This document shows, piece by piece, positions 31,188-38,984 of a stretch of DNA of 64,000 bases. Each line of letters opens with the position of its first letter. Within the stretch, counting starts at the first letter, position 1. The notes under the pieces were generated by a model that saw nothing but the letters and a program-made list of their open reading frames with translations, had not been told where the DNA came from and made no database searches. Position numbers and translations under genes: made by a program. This DNA comes from Chloroflexota bacterium (GTDB lineage: Bacteria > Chloroflexota > Anaerolineae > Aggregatilineales > UBA2796): contig JAJPHV010000057.1 in the NCBI GenBank assembly GCA_021325095.1, positions 86,295-150,294 of the forward strand, in the 5' to 3' direction.

Positions 31188-32267
31188 ATGCGATTGGGCA
31201 TTATTGGCCTACCCAACAGCGGCAAGACAACCATCTTCAACGCACTGACCCGCAGCAACCGCCCGACGGCCCCCGTCAGCAGCGGCAAGCTCGAAGTCTT
31301 CACAGCCGTCGTCCCTGTGCCGGACGAGCGCATCGACATCCTGAGCAAAATGTACAACCCCAAGAAGACCATCTACGCGACGATCACCTACATGGACATC
31401 GGCGGGCTGGAAAAGAGCGTCGGTGCGAGCGGCATCAGCGGCGAACTGCGCAACCAGCTTCAACAGGTGGACGGCTTCATCCACGTGGTGCGCGTCTTCG
31501 AGGACGACACCGTGCCGCATCCCGAAGTGACGATTGACCCGGCGCGCGATGTCAACACGCTGGACAGCGAGTTTCTGCTGGCCGATCTGATCGTGATCGA
31601 GAAGCGCATGGAGCGCCTGGTCGAGGAACTCAAGAAGGGCAAGCCCGTCAACAAGCAGCAGCATGAGGCCGAGTCGGCAGTGTTGGAGCGCTTCAAACAG
31701 CAGCTTGACAACTTGCAGCCGCTCCGTGACCTGGACGTGACCGAGGACGAATTGAAGCTGGTGCGCGGCTATGGCCTGATGTCGCTCAAGCCGATGCTGA
31801 TCATTTTCAACACGGGCGAAACCAACAAACAGCCCGATGAGATCATGAGCTACCCGCATAAGAATACACGCCTGGTCTCCTTGCAGGGACGCATCGAAGC
31901 CGAGATCGCACAGTTGGAGGGCGAGGATCAGAAGATGTTCCTTGAGGAGTACGGCATCACGGAGCCAAGTGCCAGCCGCGTGATCCGCGAGTCGTATGAT
32001 CTGATGCACATCCAGTCCTTTTTCACCGTCGGCGAGGACGAAGTGCGCGCCTGGACGATCCCCGTCGGGGCAACGGCCCAGGAGGCTGCCGCCGTGATCC
32101 ATACCGACCTGAGCCGGGGCTTCATCCGCGCCGAAGTCGTGCCCTATGCTGACCTGATTGCGGCAGGCAGCATGGCTGAGGTCAAGCGCCTGGGCCACAT
32201 GCGGCTTGAGGGCAAGGAGTACGTCGTCAAGGATGGCGACATTCTGAACATCCGCGCCAACGTGTAG
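31188..32267 (+). CDS. ychF: Redox-regulated ATPase YchF (Obg family)
   Basis: A 359-residue Obg-family P-loop NTPase. The P-loop is GLPNSGKTTIFNAL; a central coiled-coil (LEEL... KQQLDNL) follows and a C-terminal TGS domain ends the protein. YchF prefers ATP over GTP, binds ribosomes and dampens oxidative-stress responses. The canonical NKxD is altered, here FNTGE, as in other YchF-type proteins. Length is typical. Its stop is 4 bases before the next gene. Confidence 0.92.
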   Translation: MRLGIIGLPNSGKTTIFNALTRSNRPTAPVSSGKLEVFTAVVPVPDERIDILSKMYNPKKTIYATITYMDIGGLEKSVGASGISGELRNQLQQVDGFIHVVRVFEDDTVPHPEVTIDPARDVNTLDSEFLLADLIVIEKRMERLVEELKKGKPVNKQQHEAESAVLERFKQQLDNLQPLRDLDVTEDELKLVRGYGLMSLKPMLIIFNTGETNKQPDEIMSYPHKNTRLVSLQGRIEAEIAQLEGEDQKMFLEEYGITEPSASRVIRESYDLMHIQSFFTVGEDEVRAWTIPVGATAQEAAAVIHTDLSRGFIRAEVVPYADLIAAGSMAEVKRLGHMRLEGKEYVVKDGDILNIRANV

Positions 32268-32271
32268 CGGT

Positions 32272-33855
32272 ATGTGCTTGACCTCACTCCCCGGCCCCCT
32301 TTCCGCTTCGCAGAGAGGGGGAGCCAATCAGCGGTTCTGGCTTGCGCTCACGGTGGCAGTGGTCGGGAGTCTGGCGATCCGGTGGCTGGCGCTGCGCGGC
32401 GCGAACTGGCGCATCGACTACGACGAGGGTATGGTCGGGCTGCAAGTCCTTCGCGTCTTGCGCGGGCAGTTTGCAGTCTTCCATCCGGGCCAGCCGTACC
32501 TGGGCAACCTGGAAACGTACCTGCTGGCTCCATTTTTCGTGCTGTTTGGGGCGAACGATCCCACGCTCAAGATTGTCCCGCTGCTGCTCTCCGGCGCTTA
32601 CGTGGCAAGCACCGGACTGGTCGGACGGGCGGCTTTCAGCGCGCGGATCGGGGCGCTGGCGGCGCTGATCGCGGCGGTTGCACCCGCCTACCTGGTGATC
32701 GTCGGGCTGAAGGCGTGGGGCGCGACAATTGAAAGCCTGGTTCTGGGCAACCTGCTGCTGCTGATCACGCTGCACATCGTGCAGGGCAGCGCGCATCCTC
32801 GCCGGGACTACCTGCTGCTTGGCCTCGTGGCGGGCGTCGCGTTCTGGATTTCGTGGCTGGTGGCGTTTTACGCGCTGCCGATGGCGTTGATCTTGCTCTG
32901 GCGAAAACGGCGGCACTGGCGCTGGCTGGTTCTGGCCGCGCTGGCGTTTGTCGCCGGGAGCTTGCCACTCTGGGTCTACAATGCCGTGCACCCGCTGGCA
33001 ACGTTCGGCTTTCTGCTCGGCGGCGAAAAAGCGGATACGTTGGGCAACGCGCCGCGTGTCCTGAAACATTTCGTCACCGACCTGGCTCCCCGGCTGGTCA
33101 GCGGCGATCCCACCTGGCACGTGTTAAATCGGCCCTCTGCCTGGGCGCTGGTGATCGTGTACGGGGCAGGCGTGATGGCGCTGCTGGCTCTGCCCTTGCG
33201 CAAGCGGCATGATGGCGGGCTGTTGTCGTGGTTCCTGGTGTGCTTTCTGCCGATCTACGTGTTGAGCGGTTTTGGGAACAATGCGCTGAACCCGTTCGGC
33301 ATCGACGCCACCGGGCGCTATGTGCTCATGCTGCACAGCGTGCTGCCGGTTGGGGTGGCGCTGCTGGCGCGCCGCAAGATTGGCCTGTTCATCGTGGCGG
33401 GAGCGATGGCGCTGAACCTCCTGGGTGTGGCAACACTTGATCCGGTGAAGGCATTCACGTCGCCGTATTACCGCGACCAGCCCGCCACACTCCAACCGCT
33501 GATCGATCTGCTAGATGCGCGCGGCATCGATCACATCTGGACGGACGTGGGCATCGCGCACGTCATGATGTTCGAGACAGGCGAGCACATCCTGGCGGCG
33601 GATTACTACGACACGTACTACGCGCACGGCCTGATCCGCTTCCCGGAGGTGATCGAGGCCGTCGCAAAGGCAGACCGGGTGGCCTACGTAGAATTGATCC
33701 GGCCAGGGCAGACCGATACACCGATTGACCGGGCATTCACAGCGACAGGCGTCGATTACGAGCGGCTCACGCCTGCGCCGGAACTGCTGGTGATTATCCC
33801 CAGAACCCACGTTGACCCGGCCACCGTGCTGGCCGGGCTGGGCTTCCAGTATTGA
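32272..33855 (+). CDS. Glycosyltransferase family 39-like membrane protein
   Basis: A 527-residue polytopic protein with a catalytic-loop Asp after the first span (IDYDEGMVGLQVLR), as in GT39/PMT-type transferases that use lipid-linked sugars. Around ten spans and a soluble C-terminal domain follow. Residues ~3-19 (LTSLPGPLSASQRGGAN) are encoded by a half copy of the palindromic intergenic repeat, because no other start codon exists before the first membrane span. It starts 4 bases after ychF. Confidence 0.7.
   Translation: MCLTSLPGPLSASQRGGANQRFWLALTVAVVGSLAIRWLALRGANWRIDYDEGMVGLQVLRVLRGQFAVFHPGQPYLGNLETYLLAPFFVLFGANDPTLKIVPLLLSGAYVASTGLVGRAAFSARIGALAALIAAVAPAYLVIVGLKAWGATIESLVLGNLLLLITLHIVQGSAHPRRDYLLLGLVAGVAFWISWLVAFYALPMALILLWRKRRHWRWLVLAALAFVAGSLPLWVYNAVHPLATFGFLLGGEKADTLGNAPRVLKHFVTDLAPRLVSGDPTWHVLNRPSAWALVIVYGAGVMALLALPLRKRHDGGLLSWFLVCFLPIYVLSGFGNNALNPFGIDATGRYVLMLHSVLPVGVALLARRKIGLFIVAGAMALNLLGVATLDPVKAFTSPYYRDQPATLQPLIDLLDARGIDHIWTDVGIAHVMMFETGEHILAADYYDTYYAHGLIRFPEVIEAVAKADRVAYVELIRPGQTDTPIDRAFTATGVDYERLTPAPELLVIIPRTHVDPATVLAGLGFQY
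32280..32324. repeat. Half copy of the palindromic repeat inside a coding start
   Basis: ACCTCACTCCCCGGCCCCC followed by a CTTTCCGCTTCGCAGAGAG hairpin matches the left half of the intergenic repeat. Here it encodes the N-terminal residues of the GT39-like protein. Confidence 0.55.
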
Positions 33856-33858
33856 GCC

Positions 33859-34362
33859 TTACAGGTAGCGCGCGCTTGCCATGCCCAACAGCGCGATGAC
33901 CATCAGATAGAAGCTGATGCGGGTGTCTGTTGCTAGTTTCATCGCCCTTTCACGCAGGGCCGCTGCACCCTCCGCAGCGATAGGTTGGTTGTCAGCAACA
34001 TATTGATTTAGCGCCGCAACGTATTCACGGGTCGTCCGGCTCGTTATCGCGCCGCCATGGATCGTCGCCGCCAGCCCGGCCAGCGCGCCAATGCCCAGGA
34101 CGATGTTGCCCAACTGCGTGAAATGGCTGGTTGCTCCGCCAAACAGGTACAGGAGTATCCCGAACAGGGTCGTTATGCCAGCAGCAGCCGGTATGGCAGG
34201 CCCAAAGCGCGTGTTGGTAAACAGCGACTTAAAGAAGCGTAGACCGCTCTCCCCGGCTGCGGCTGCGGCTGGGGCGACAAAGACTGTCATCGCCAGCCCC
34301 AGGCCGAACCAACTAAAAGCGGCCAGGATGTGAACAAGGCGTAGAATAGCGACGAGCAGCAT
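33859..34362 (-). CDS. Four-span membrane protein (CopD/DUF2269-like)
   Basis: A 167-residue protein with four hydrophobic segments. The first, LRLVHILAAFSWFGLGLAMTV, resembles the CopD/DUF2269 family with a His that may bind haem or copper. It lies 10 bases downstream of the small cytochrome c gene on the same strand, so an electron-transfer link is plausible. Function is not established. Confidence 0.6.
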   Translation of the reverse strand: MLLVAILRLVHILAAFSWFGLGLAMTVFVAPAAAAAGESGLRFFKSLFTNTRFGPAIPAAAGITTLFGILLYLFGGATSHFTQLGNIVLGIGALAGLAATIHGGAITSRTTREYVAALNQYVADNQPIAAEGAAALRERAMKLATDTRISFYLMVIALLGMASARYL

Positions 34363-34372
34363 GGTACCTCCT

Positions 34373-34756
34373 TTAGAGTGAAAGCAAATAGGCTATCAGA
34401 TCGGCGATCTGTTGCGGGGTCAGGCGCTGCGCGTATTGATTGTACATGAGATTACTGAAGCCGCTAACCACATACGCGGGCGGATTGGTAATGCTCTGGT
34501 AGACATAATCACGCGCTGAAAGCCCGCTGATGCGCGTTGCAGCGGTGCTCGATAAGCCTTTGAAGCTCGGCCCGATCAGCGTTGAACCGTCTGTTGTGTG
34601 GCAGCTTGAGCATTCGGGCGCTCCGTTGACAGACTGCTTGAACAGCGCCGCGCCGCGTGACGCATCGCCAACCGGCAAATCGTCGGCACTGGCTTGCGAA
34701 GTAGCGCACCCGACAACCAGCAGCAGTAAGCCCGCCAGGATTACCCAGAGTCGCAT
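34373..34756 (-). CDS. Small cytochrome c lipoprotein
   Basis: A 127-residue protein with a lipobox (LLLVVGCATS) and one class I cytochrome c domain. The haem motif is CSSCH and the likely axial Met is in FSNLMYNQYAQRL. C-terminal LTPQQIADLIAYLLSL is the standard last helix. It is probably anchored on the outer face of the membrane and carries single electrons. A -10 box (TATAAT on the minus strand, 34795-34800) precedes it. Maturation would use the Ccm proteins at 8.7-13 kb. Confidence 0.9.
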   Translation of the reverse strand: MRLWVILAGLLLLVVGCATSQASADDLPVGDASRGAALFKQSVNGAPECSSCHTTDGSTLIGPSFKGLSSTAATRISGLSARDYVYQSITNPPAYVVSGFSNLMYNQYAQRLTPQQIADLIAYLLSL

Positions 34757-34876
34757 CGTATTCCTTTCGTTCAGAATTTCACGTTGCGTTGAGTATTATA
34801 GCACACCTGTTTTGGATCACACTGGCCTAAAGATCAGTAAAACGCTCAGGCGCTCAGGATTGGCAGCGGACAAGAT

Positions 34877-35836
34877 TCAGGGCGATAAGGAACGCTGTGC
34901 AACGGCCTGTGCCCATTCGTGCACCCGTTGTTTCAGTTCCTCCGGCGCAATCACTTCGGCGAATGGGCCGCAGGCCAGCACACTGCCTGCCGCTTCTTCC
35001 AGGACCTCGAAATTGACGCGGACGGTGTGCCAGCCCGTTTCATCCGGCGGATCGATGTGTTCCACGCGGCCAAAGCGCCACCAGCCGGGAACGCGCCCGA
35101 TCCATTCAGGGTGAATGCGCAGCCGCGCCGGGTAACGCGGCAGGTTGGCGACAAATTCCTCGGAAGATTTCACCCAGAACTGCGCCAGGTTGAAATCCGG
35201 CGGGCGCTGGGAAGGCGCATCCAGTACCTGCGCATCTTGCACGCGCGACACGCGGTAGGTTCGGATTTCCTCTTCGACGGCGGCGACCAGATACCAGGTC
35301 TGCCCTTTGACGACCAGCCCCAGCGGATCGACCTCGCGTTCGACGGTTGTACCATCGCTGCGTTCGTAGATCATCCTGAGACGGCGGCTGCTCAGTACGG
35401 CCTCCTGGACGAAGGGAAAGCAGGTATCCTCCGCCTTCGAGGGTTGCCAGCCCGGCACGTCAAACAGGATGCGCTCCCGGATATTGATCGCGTCCTGTTG
35501 CGCCGCAGGCAGCGCCGCCTGGAGCTTGATCAGGGCTGCGCTGTGGGCCTGCCGCAGACCGAGATCGGTCAGCAGCCTGGCTGGGGTCGTCAGGAATAGC
35601 GCCCGGATTTCCGCGTCGGTCAGCCCGGTCAGGTTCGTCTGATACGGTTCCAGCAGCGACCATCCACCGTGCGCGCCCCGATCTGCCACGACGGGAATCC
35701 CGGCGGCGCTCAGGGCGTCCATATCCCGGTGGATCGTCCGCTGCGAAACTTCGAGGCGCGCTGCCAGTTCGCGCGTCGTCAGGCGGCGATGAGTTTGCAG
35801 GAGAAGCAAAATCGATACGAGCCGATCTGCCCGCAT
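34877..35836 (-). CDS. YafY-type transcriptional regulator (HTH + WYL)
   Basis: A 319-residue regulator. An N-terminal DeoR-like HTH (TTRELAARLEVSQRTIHRDMDAL) is followed by a WYL domain (GLVVKGQTWYLVAAVEE, RTYRVSRV) and a C-terminal WCX-type extension. WYL domains sense ligands, often nucleotides or nucleic acids. It is divergent from the PPOX-family gene at 35937 with 100 bp between, its most likely target. Confidence 0.9.
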   Translation of the reverse strand: MRADRLVSILLLLQTHRRLTTRELAARLEVSQRTIHRDMDALSAAGIPVVADRGAHGGWSLLEPYQTNLTGLTDAEIRALFLTTPARLLTDLGLRQAHSAALIKLQAALPAAQQDAINIRERILFDVPGWQPSKAEDTCFPFVQEAVLSSRRLRMIYERSDGTTVEREVDPLGLVVKGQTWYLVAAVEEEIRTYRVSRVQDAQVLDAPSQRPPDFNLAQFWVKSSEEFVANLPRYPARLRIHPEWIGRVPGWWRFGRVEHIDPPDETGWHTVRVNFEVLEEAAGSVLACGPFAEVIAPEELKQRVHEWAQAVAQRSLSP

Positions 35837-35936
35837 TCATTCCTCCTTGCCCAATTTAACGCAGTAATTATGACAGAGGATGTCATCTTTGACCGGTTAA
35901 AATGCCTTTATTGTGGAACAAAGGAGGAGAGGCAGT

Positions 35937-36425
35937 ATGCCGGCACAGGTTCCTGAACCCAAACGGACGCGCCCGGACATCCCCAGGGAGTACGGCGTTC
36001 CCTCAACCGAAGAAGGCATGGTCGAATGGAGTTGGGTGGTCGATCAACTTAAAAAGGCGCGCCACTACTGGCTGGTCAGCAAGTATCCAGACGGGAGATT
36101 GCATTGTGTCCCGTCCTGGGGCGCGTGGGTGGAGAACAAGCTGTATTTCAGCGGCGGCGACATGACTCGCCACGCCAGGAACCTGGCGCAAACCCCGGAG
36201 ATGATCGCGCACCTGGAAAGCGGCGATCAGACTGTGATCGTCTACGGTGAAGCGGAGAAAGCAGTCAACGTACCGCCGGAGATCATGGCGCAGGTTGAGG
36301 CAGACTACACGGCCAAGTATGGCGCAGGCGAGGGCGCGACCTATGCGCTCGTGCCGAGCAAAATCCTGGCCTGGACGACCTATCCGACCACGCCAACGCG
36401 CTTCCTGTTCGATAAGGTGCGGTAA
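35937..36425 (+). CDS. Pyridoxamine 5'-phosphate oxidase-family protein
   Basis: A 162-residue flavin- or F420-type split-barrel protein (PPOX superfamily), with ARHYWLVSKYPDGRLHCVPSWGAWVENKLYFSG as conserved core pieces and a C-terminal TRFLFDKVR. The short length fits single-domain members that reduce or bind flavin or F420. AAGGAGGA (35921-35928) precedes the ATG at 35937. It is divergent from a WYL regulator. Confidence 0.82.
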   Translation: MPAQVPEPKRTRPDIPREYGVPSTEEGMVEWSWVVDQLKKARHYWLVSKYPDGRLHCVPSWGAWVENKLYFSGGDMTRHARNLAQTPEMIAHLESGDQTVIVYGEAEKAVNVPPEIMAQVEADYTAKYGAGEGATYALVPSKILAWTTYPTTPTRFLFDKVR

Positions 36426-36432
36426 GGAGTTG

Positions 36433-36476
36433 ACCTCACCCCCCGACCCCTCTCCAACTGGGGAGGGGAGTCAGCG
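36433..36476. repeat. Half copy of the palindromic repeat
   Basis: CCTCACCCCCCGACCCC and a CTCTCCAACTGGGGAGGGG hairpin lie between convergent genes; probably a terminator for both. Confidence 0.55.
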
Positions 36477-37226
36477 CATGAGGCCGGCACCGCGCAGCAC
36501 GCGCTCGATCATCGCCTGCATCCGCTGGTAGTGTGAGCCTTTCCAGAAGATTTTGCCGCACGACTGGCAGCGCCGGAACTCCTCATAGTATTGTGCCGTA
36601 TTCGGCAAAAGCTGGTCGCGGATTTCAGCCTTGTCCACCGGCTCCAATATCCCGTTGCAATGCAGACAACGATGAAATGGTTCCATCAGTTGGGCGAGGT
36701 CGAAGACCTTGACGACCTCGACAAGCTGGTGCTCGGGGTCAGTTTCGCGCACATAGTAACCGTAGGTCACGGCGTTGCGCTTGAGCAGGCCGGTATCCCT
36801 GGTCAGCAGGATACGCTGCTCGGCGTTTGCCAGCCGCGCCAGTTCTTCGTCCCGGTAGTCGTCGGGGTAGAGCGTATCGAAGCCGAGCATCCGCAGGTAA
36901 GCGGCCAGCCTGCCCAGGTGCACGTCCAGGACGAACCGGATGGCGTCGGGCGACCTCGGAGTCGCGCCGTTTACGGAGGACACATCTATCGAGCGGAAAG
37001 CCGGATAGACACTGATCCGATCCTGATCCTTGACCAGGTAGGAGAAGTCCACCGGCTGGCTGTTGACCAGAATCAGGTGGACTTCGGTATGGGGAACGCC
37101 CATCGCCTCGATCATGTTTTTGATCGAGGATGTTTGCTCAAACTGGTAGGTGAAGCCGCTGACACGCCTCGCCGGTGGGAGGAAGTCGTTGAGCTGCGCG
37201 TAGAAGCGGAAGTATGCCTGGGCCAT
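36471..37226 (-). CDS. MoaD-like/Mut7-C RNase domain protein
   Basis: A 251-residue protein with an N-terminal ubiquitin-like Mut7-C domain (residues ~1-85) and a Mut7-C PIN-like RNase domain (RFVLDVHLGRLAAYLRMLGFDTLY, with acidic residues DVH, YPDDYRDEEL and LLTRD). A C-terminal zinc ribbon (CLHCNG... CQSCGK) follows. The architecture is widespread, and it is predicted to cut RNA. The exact role and any partner are unknown. Confidence 0.88.
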   Translation of the reverse strand: MAQAYFRFYAQLNDFLPPARRVSGFTYQFEQTSSIKNMIEAMGVPHTEVHLILVNSQPVDFSYLVKDQDRISVYPAFRSIDVSSVNGATPRSPDAIRFVLDVHLGRLAAYLRMLGFDTLYPDDYRDEELARLANAEQRILLTRDTGLLKRNAVTYGYYVRETDPEHQLVEVVKVFDLAQLMEPFHRCLHCNGILEPVDKAEIRDQLLPNTAQYYEEFRRCQSCGKIFWKGSHYQRMQAMIERVLRGAGLMR

Positions 37227-37379
37227 GCAACCTGACGTGGCTACGCCGCGCTGGTCGGCACGACCTTGACCGGAGTCCCGAGACGCTTCATGAAGTCAGC
37301 GCAAATGTCCCAGGTCAGCGGGAAATACTCGGTATCAGCAGCGGCGAGATACATGACAATATCCATCAGCATATCAACT

Positions 37380-38275
37380 ACCCTGATTGCTAGTTGAGAT
37401 TGAGGCAAGCTAAAGCCAGGAGAGAAGCGATGACCTTAATCTCGAAGCCCGCCTTAGTGCGAGCGTGGAGGGTTTGAATACCCATCGCTTCAAGTTGGCT
37501 GTTGCGCGTCTCAATCGAATGGCGATACAAGCGCAAGTCAAAGTCATCGGCCCAGGCGTGAGGTTTCATGTTGACCCGGCGAATAGGCACGAGCCGTACA
37601 CCAGTGTCGAGAAAGATCGAGCGTTCGTCGTCAGCACTGTTATAGGCTTTATCAGCATACACACAAGCCCCGTCCGGTAGGTCAACGGTCAATTCGTGAA
37701 CAGGGGTCAAATCGTGATAAGCTGCTGGAACCATCTCGAAACTGACGGGCAAGCCGTCGGGTGTACACACCAGATGCAAGCGCCAACCGAAGAACTTCTC
37801 CTTTTTGGCGTCGCAGTAGCCACAGTAAGCCCGTCCGCGTACTTTGCGGCAGCGACTGGCTCGGACCCGTTTACACACCGGCAGCGGCATACTATCCAGG
37901 CTAAACGCCTCGCCAGTTGCCAACCAACTCATCCACTGCTCCATGATCAGCGTCAGCCATCCCGACAAGGCGTGCAAGCGCCGGTTGAAGCGGCTCACGC
38001 TCAGATGGCCTGTGATATAGCGCAATCCCAGCATCACACAAGGCCCGTTCCTGATGATTCCTGAAGTACAGCGCCGCCACCACGCCCACCAATATCACCT
38101 CCCCATCGCTGACACTACTCAACTGGTGGTTCTGATGTCCCAACTCGCGCATGACAGCATCAATCACCACCAACGCCGTTATCATTACTTCGTCGTTCAT
38201 GTGTCCTCCAAGATGGTTGCTCTAGTAAGCTCAATTCTGGCTCTCGACACATGAACGTCAACTAGCAATCAGGGT
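37380..38275 (-). mobile_element. IS982-family insertion sequence (896 bp)
   Basis: Perfect 18-bp terminal inverted repeats ACCCTGATTGCTAGTTGA (37380-37397) and its complement (38258-38275); ACCC ends are typical of IS982. Flanks are ATCAACT (37373-37379) and ATCAATA (38276-38282), a 7-bp duplication with two changes in the left copy. One transposase gene runs leftward inside. The drifted duplication and the broken transposase frame suggest the insertion is not recent. Confidence 0.88.
37390..38200 (-). pseudogene. IS982 transposase, frameshifted
   Basis: The N-terminal ~54 codons from 38200 (MNDEVMITALVVIDAVMREL... YFRNHQERAL) are in one frame. From about 38045 the matching sequence continues in the next frame (SVSRFNRRLH, SLDSMPLPVC, CGYCDAKKEKFFGW, VYADKAYN, RLYRHSIETRNSQLEAM). 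These are the DDE-type IS982 motifs with the three acidic residues. A +1 shift near 38040-38050 is needed for a full ~270-residue protein. IS982 normally uses one frame, so the copy is probably inactive. Confidence 0.78.
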
Positions 38276-38415
38276 ATCAATATCTTCTTCAGGGCCAAAA
38301 CCACCTTCAACCAGAGCGTTTTCTGCCCAATCCACCTGTTCAGGCAGCGTCAGCCTGTCATTGAGATAAGCCAACAGCCTGTCACTTACCTGCTGCCGAG
38401 TAATTATCAAGCGAT

Positions 38416-38634
38416 TCAGGCCACTTTGACAGGCTGGTAGTAAAGTCGCAGCAGTTGTTCCCCGTGCAATTCCAACATCGCATAGGTGCGTCCGTTGGTA
38501 TCGCTGAATTCTACCAGGAACACATTTGGCGCAAGGAGTTCGACAACCGTACCCACCTGACCTCGGCGGAGTTGTTCCTCTGGTAAGTCCTCAAGCAGCG
38601 CAACCACATCTAGCAACTGTATATCCTGTGCCAT
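38416..38634 (-). CDS. DUF4926-type small protein
   Basis: A 72-residue beta-rich protein: MAQDIQLLDVVALLEDLPEE then LRRGQVGTVVELL and VFLVEFSDTNG, matching the DUF4926 pattern. GGGAGGAG on the minus strand precedes the ATG at 38634. It is the middle gene of a three-gene cassette downstream of alaS. DUF4926 genes often lie beside small DUF6883-type partners and may be immunity- or antitoxin-like (inference). Confidence 0.7.
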   Translation of the reverse strand: MAQDIQLLDVVALLEDLPEEQLRRGQVGTVVELLAPNVFLVEFSDTNGRTYAMLELHGEQLLRLYYQPVKVA

Positions 38635-38651
38635 GATTGCTGCTCCTCCCA

Positions 38652-38984
38652 TCAAATGATGTAGCAACTCGTCAGGCGTGGAAAGTCTTCACCGTTGCGA
38701 ATGATCCAGCTACTGCGGACGGTTGCTTGACCAACCGGAGTAGTCATCACGAAATCCACGACGTAGAGTTTTCCATGCTCAATTTCGCGGCTAAATACGG
38801 CCTCATGACTAGAAACAATCGTTAGCAAGACGGCCTGCAATTCCTCCGCATTTTCAACCCTGAGACCGAGCCTGGTAGCAAAGACATACGCCTTGTGCTG
38901 GCCTTCTGGATGCTCAGGATTCAGACAGTAATCGCGCAGCTTGGCAATATTCACAATTGCGCGCTCGGCGCTGGGCAGCTTCAC
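38652..38984 (-). CDS. DUF6883-type small protein
   Basis: A 110-residue protein with KLRDYCLNPEHPEGQHKAYVFATRLGL and a C-terminal strand pair. It matches the DUF6883 pattern (conserved LNP-HP.G.HKA). The start is a GTG that overlaps the alaS stop (GTGA), so translation is coupled to alaS. The protein's role is unknown; related genes sit in toxin/immunity islands. Confidence 0.7.
   Translation of the reverse strand: MKLPSAERAIVNIAKLRDYCLNPEHPEGQHKAYVFATRLGLRVENAEELQAVLLTIVSSHEAVFSREIEHGKLYVVDFVMTTPVGQATVRSSWIIRNGEDFPRLTSCYII

Larger units (their letters stand above)
37241..38410 (-). pseudogene. 88-codon conserved hypothetical gene split by IS982
   Basis: The 5' part is 38410-38276 (TTG start, five bases after the upstream stop) and the 3' part is 37372-37241 (TAG). 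Removing the element 37380-38275 and one 7-bp duplication joins them in frame as an 88-residue protein. The N-terminal half is TRQQVSDRLLAYLNDRLTLP and so on; the C-terminal half has DMLMDIVMYLAAADTEYFPL. Similar small proteins occur in Chloroflexota with no known function. In the present state translation ends ten codons into the element. Confidence 0.8.
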
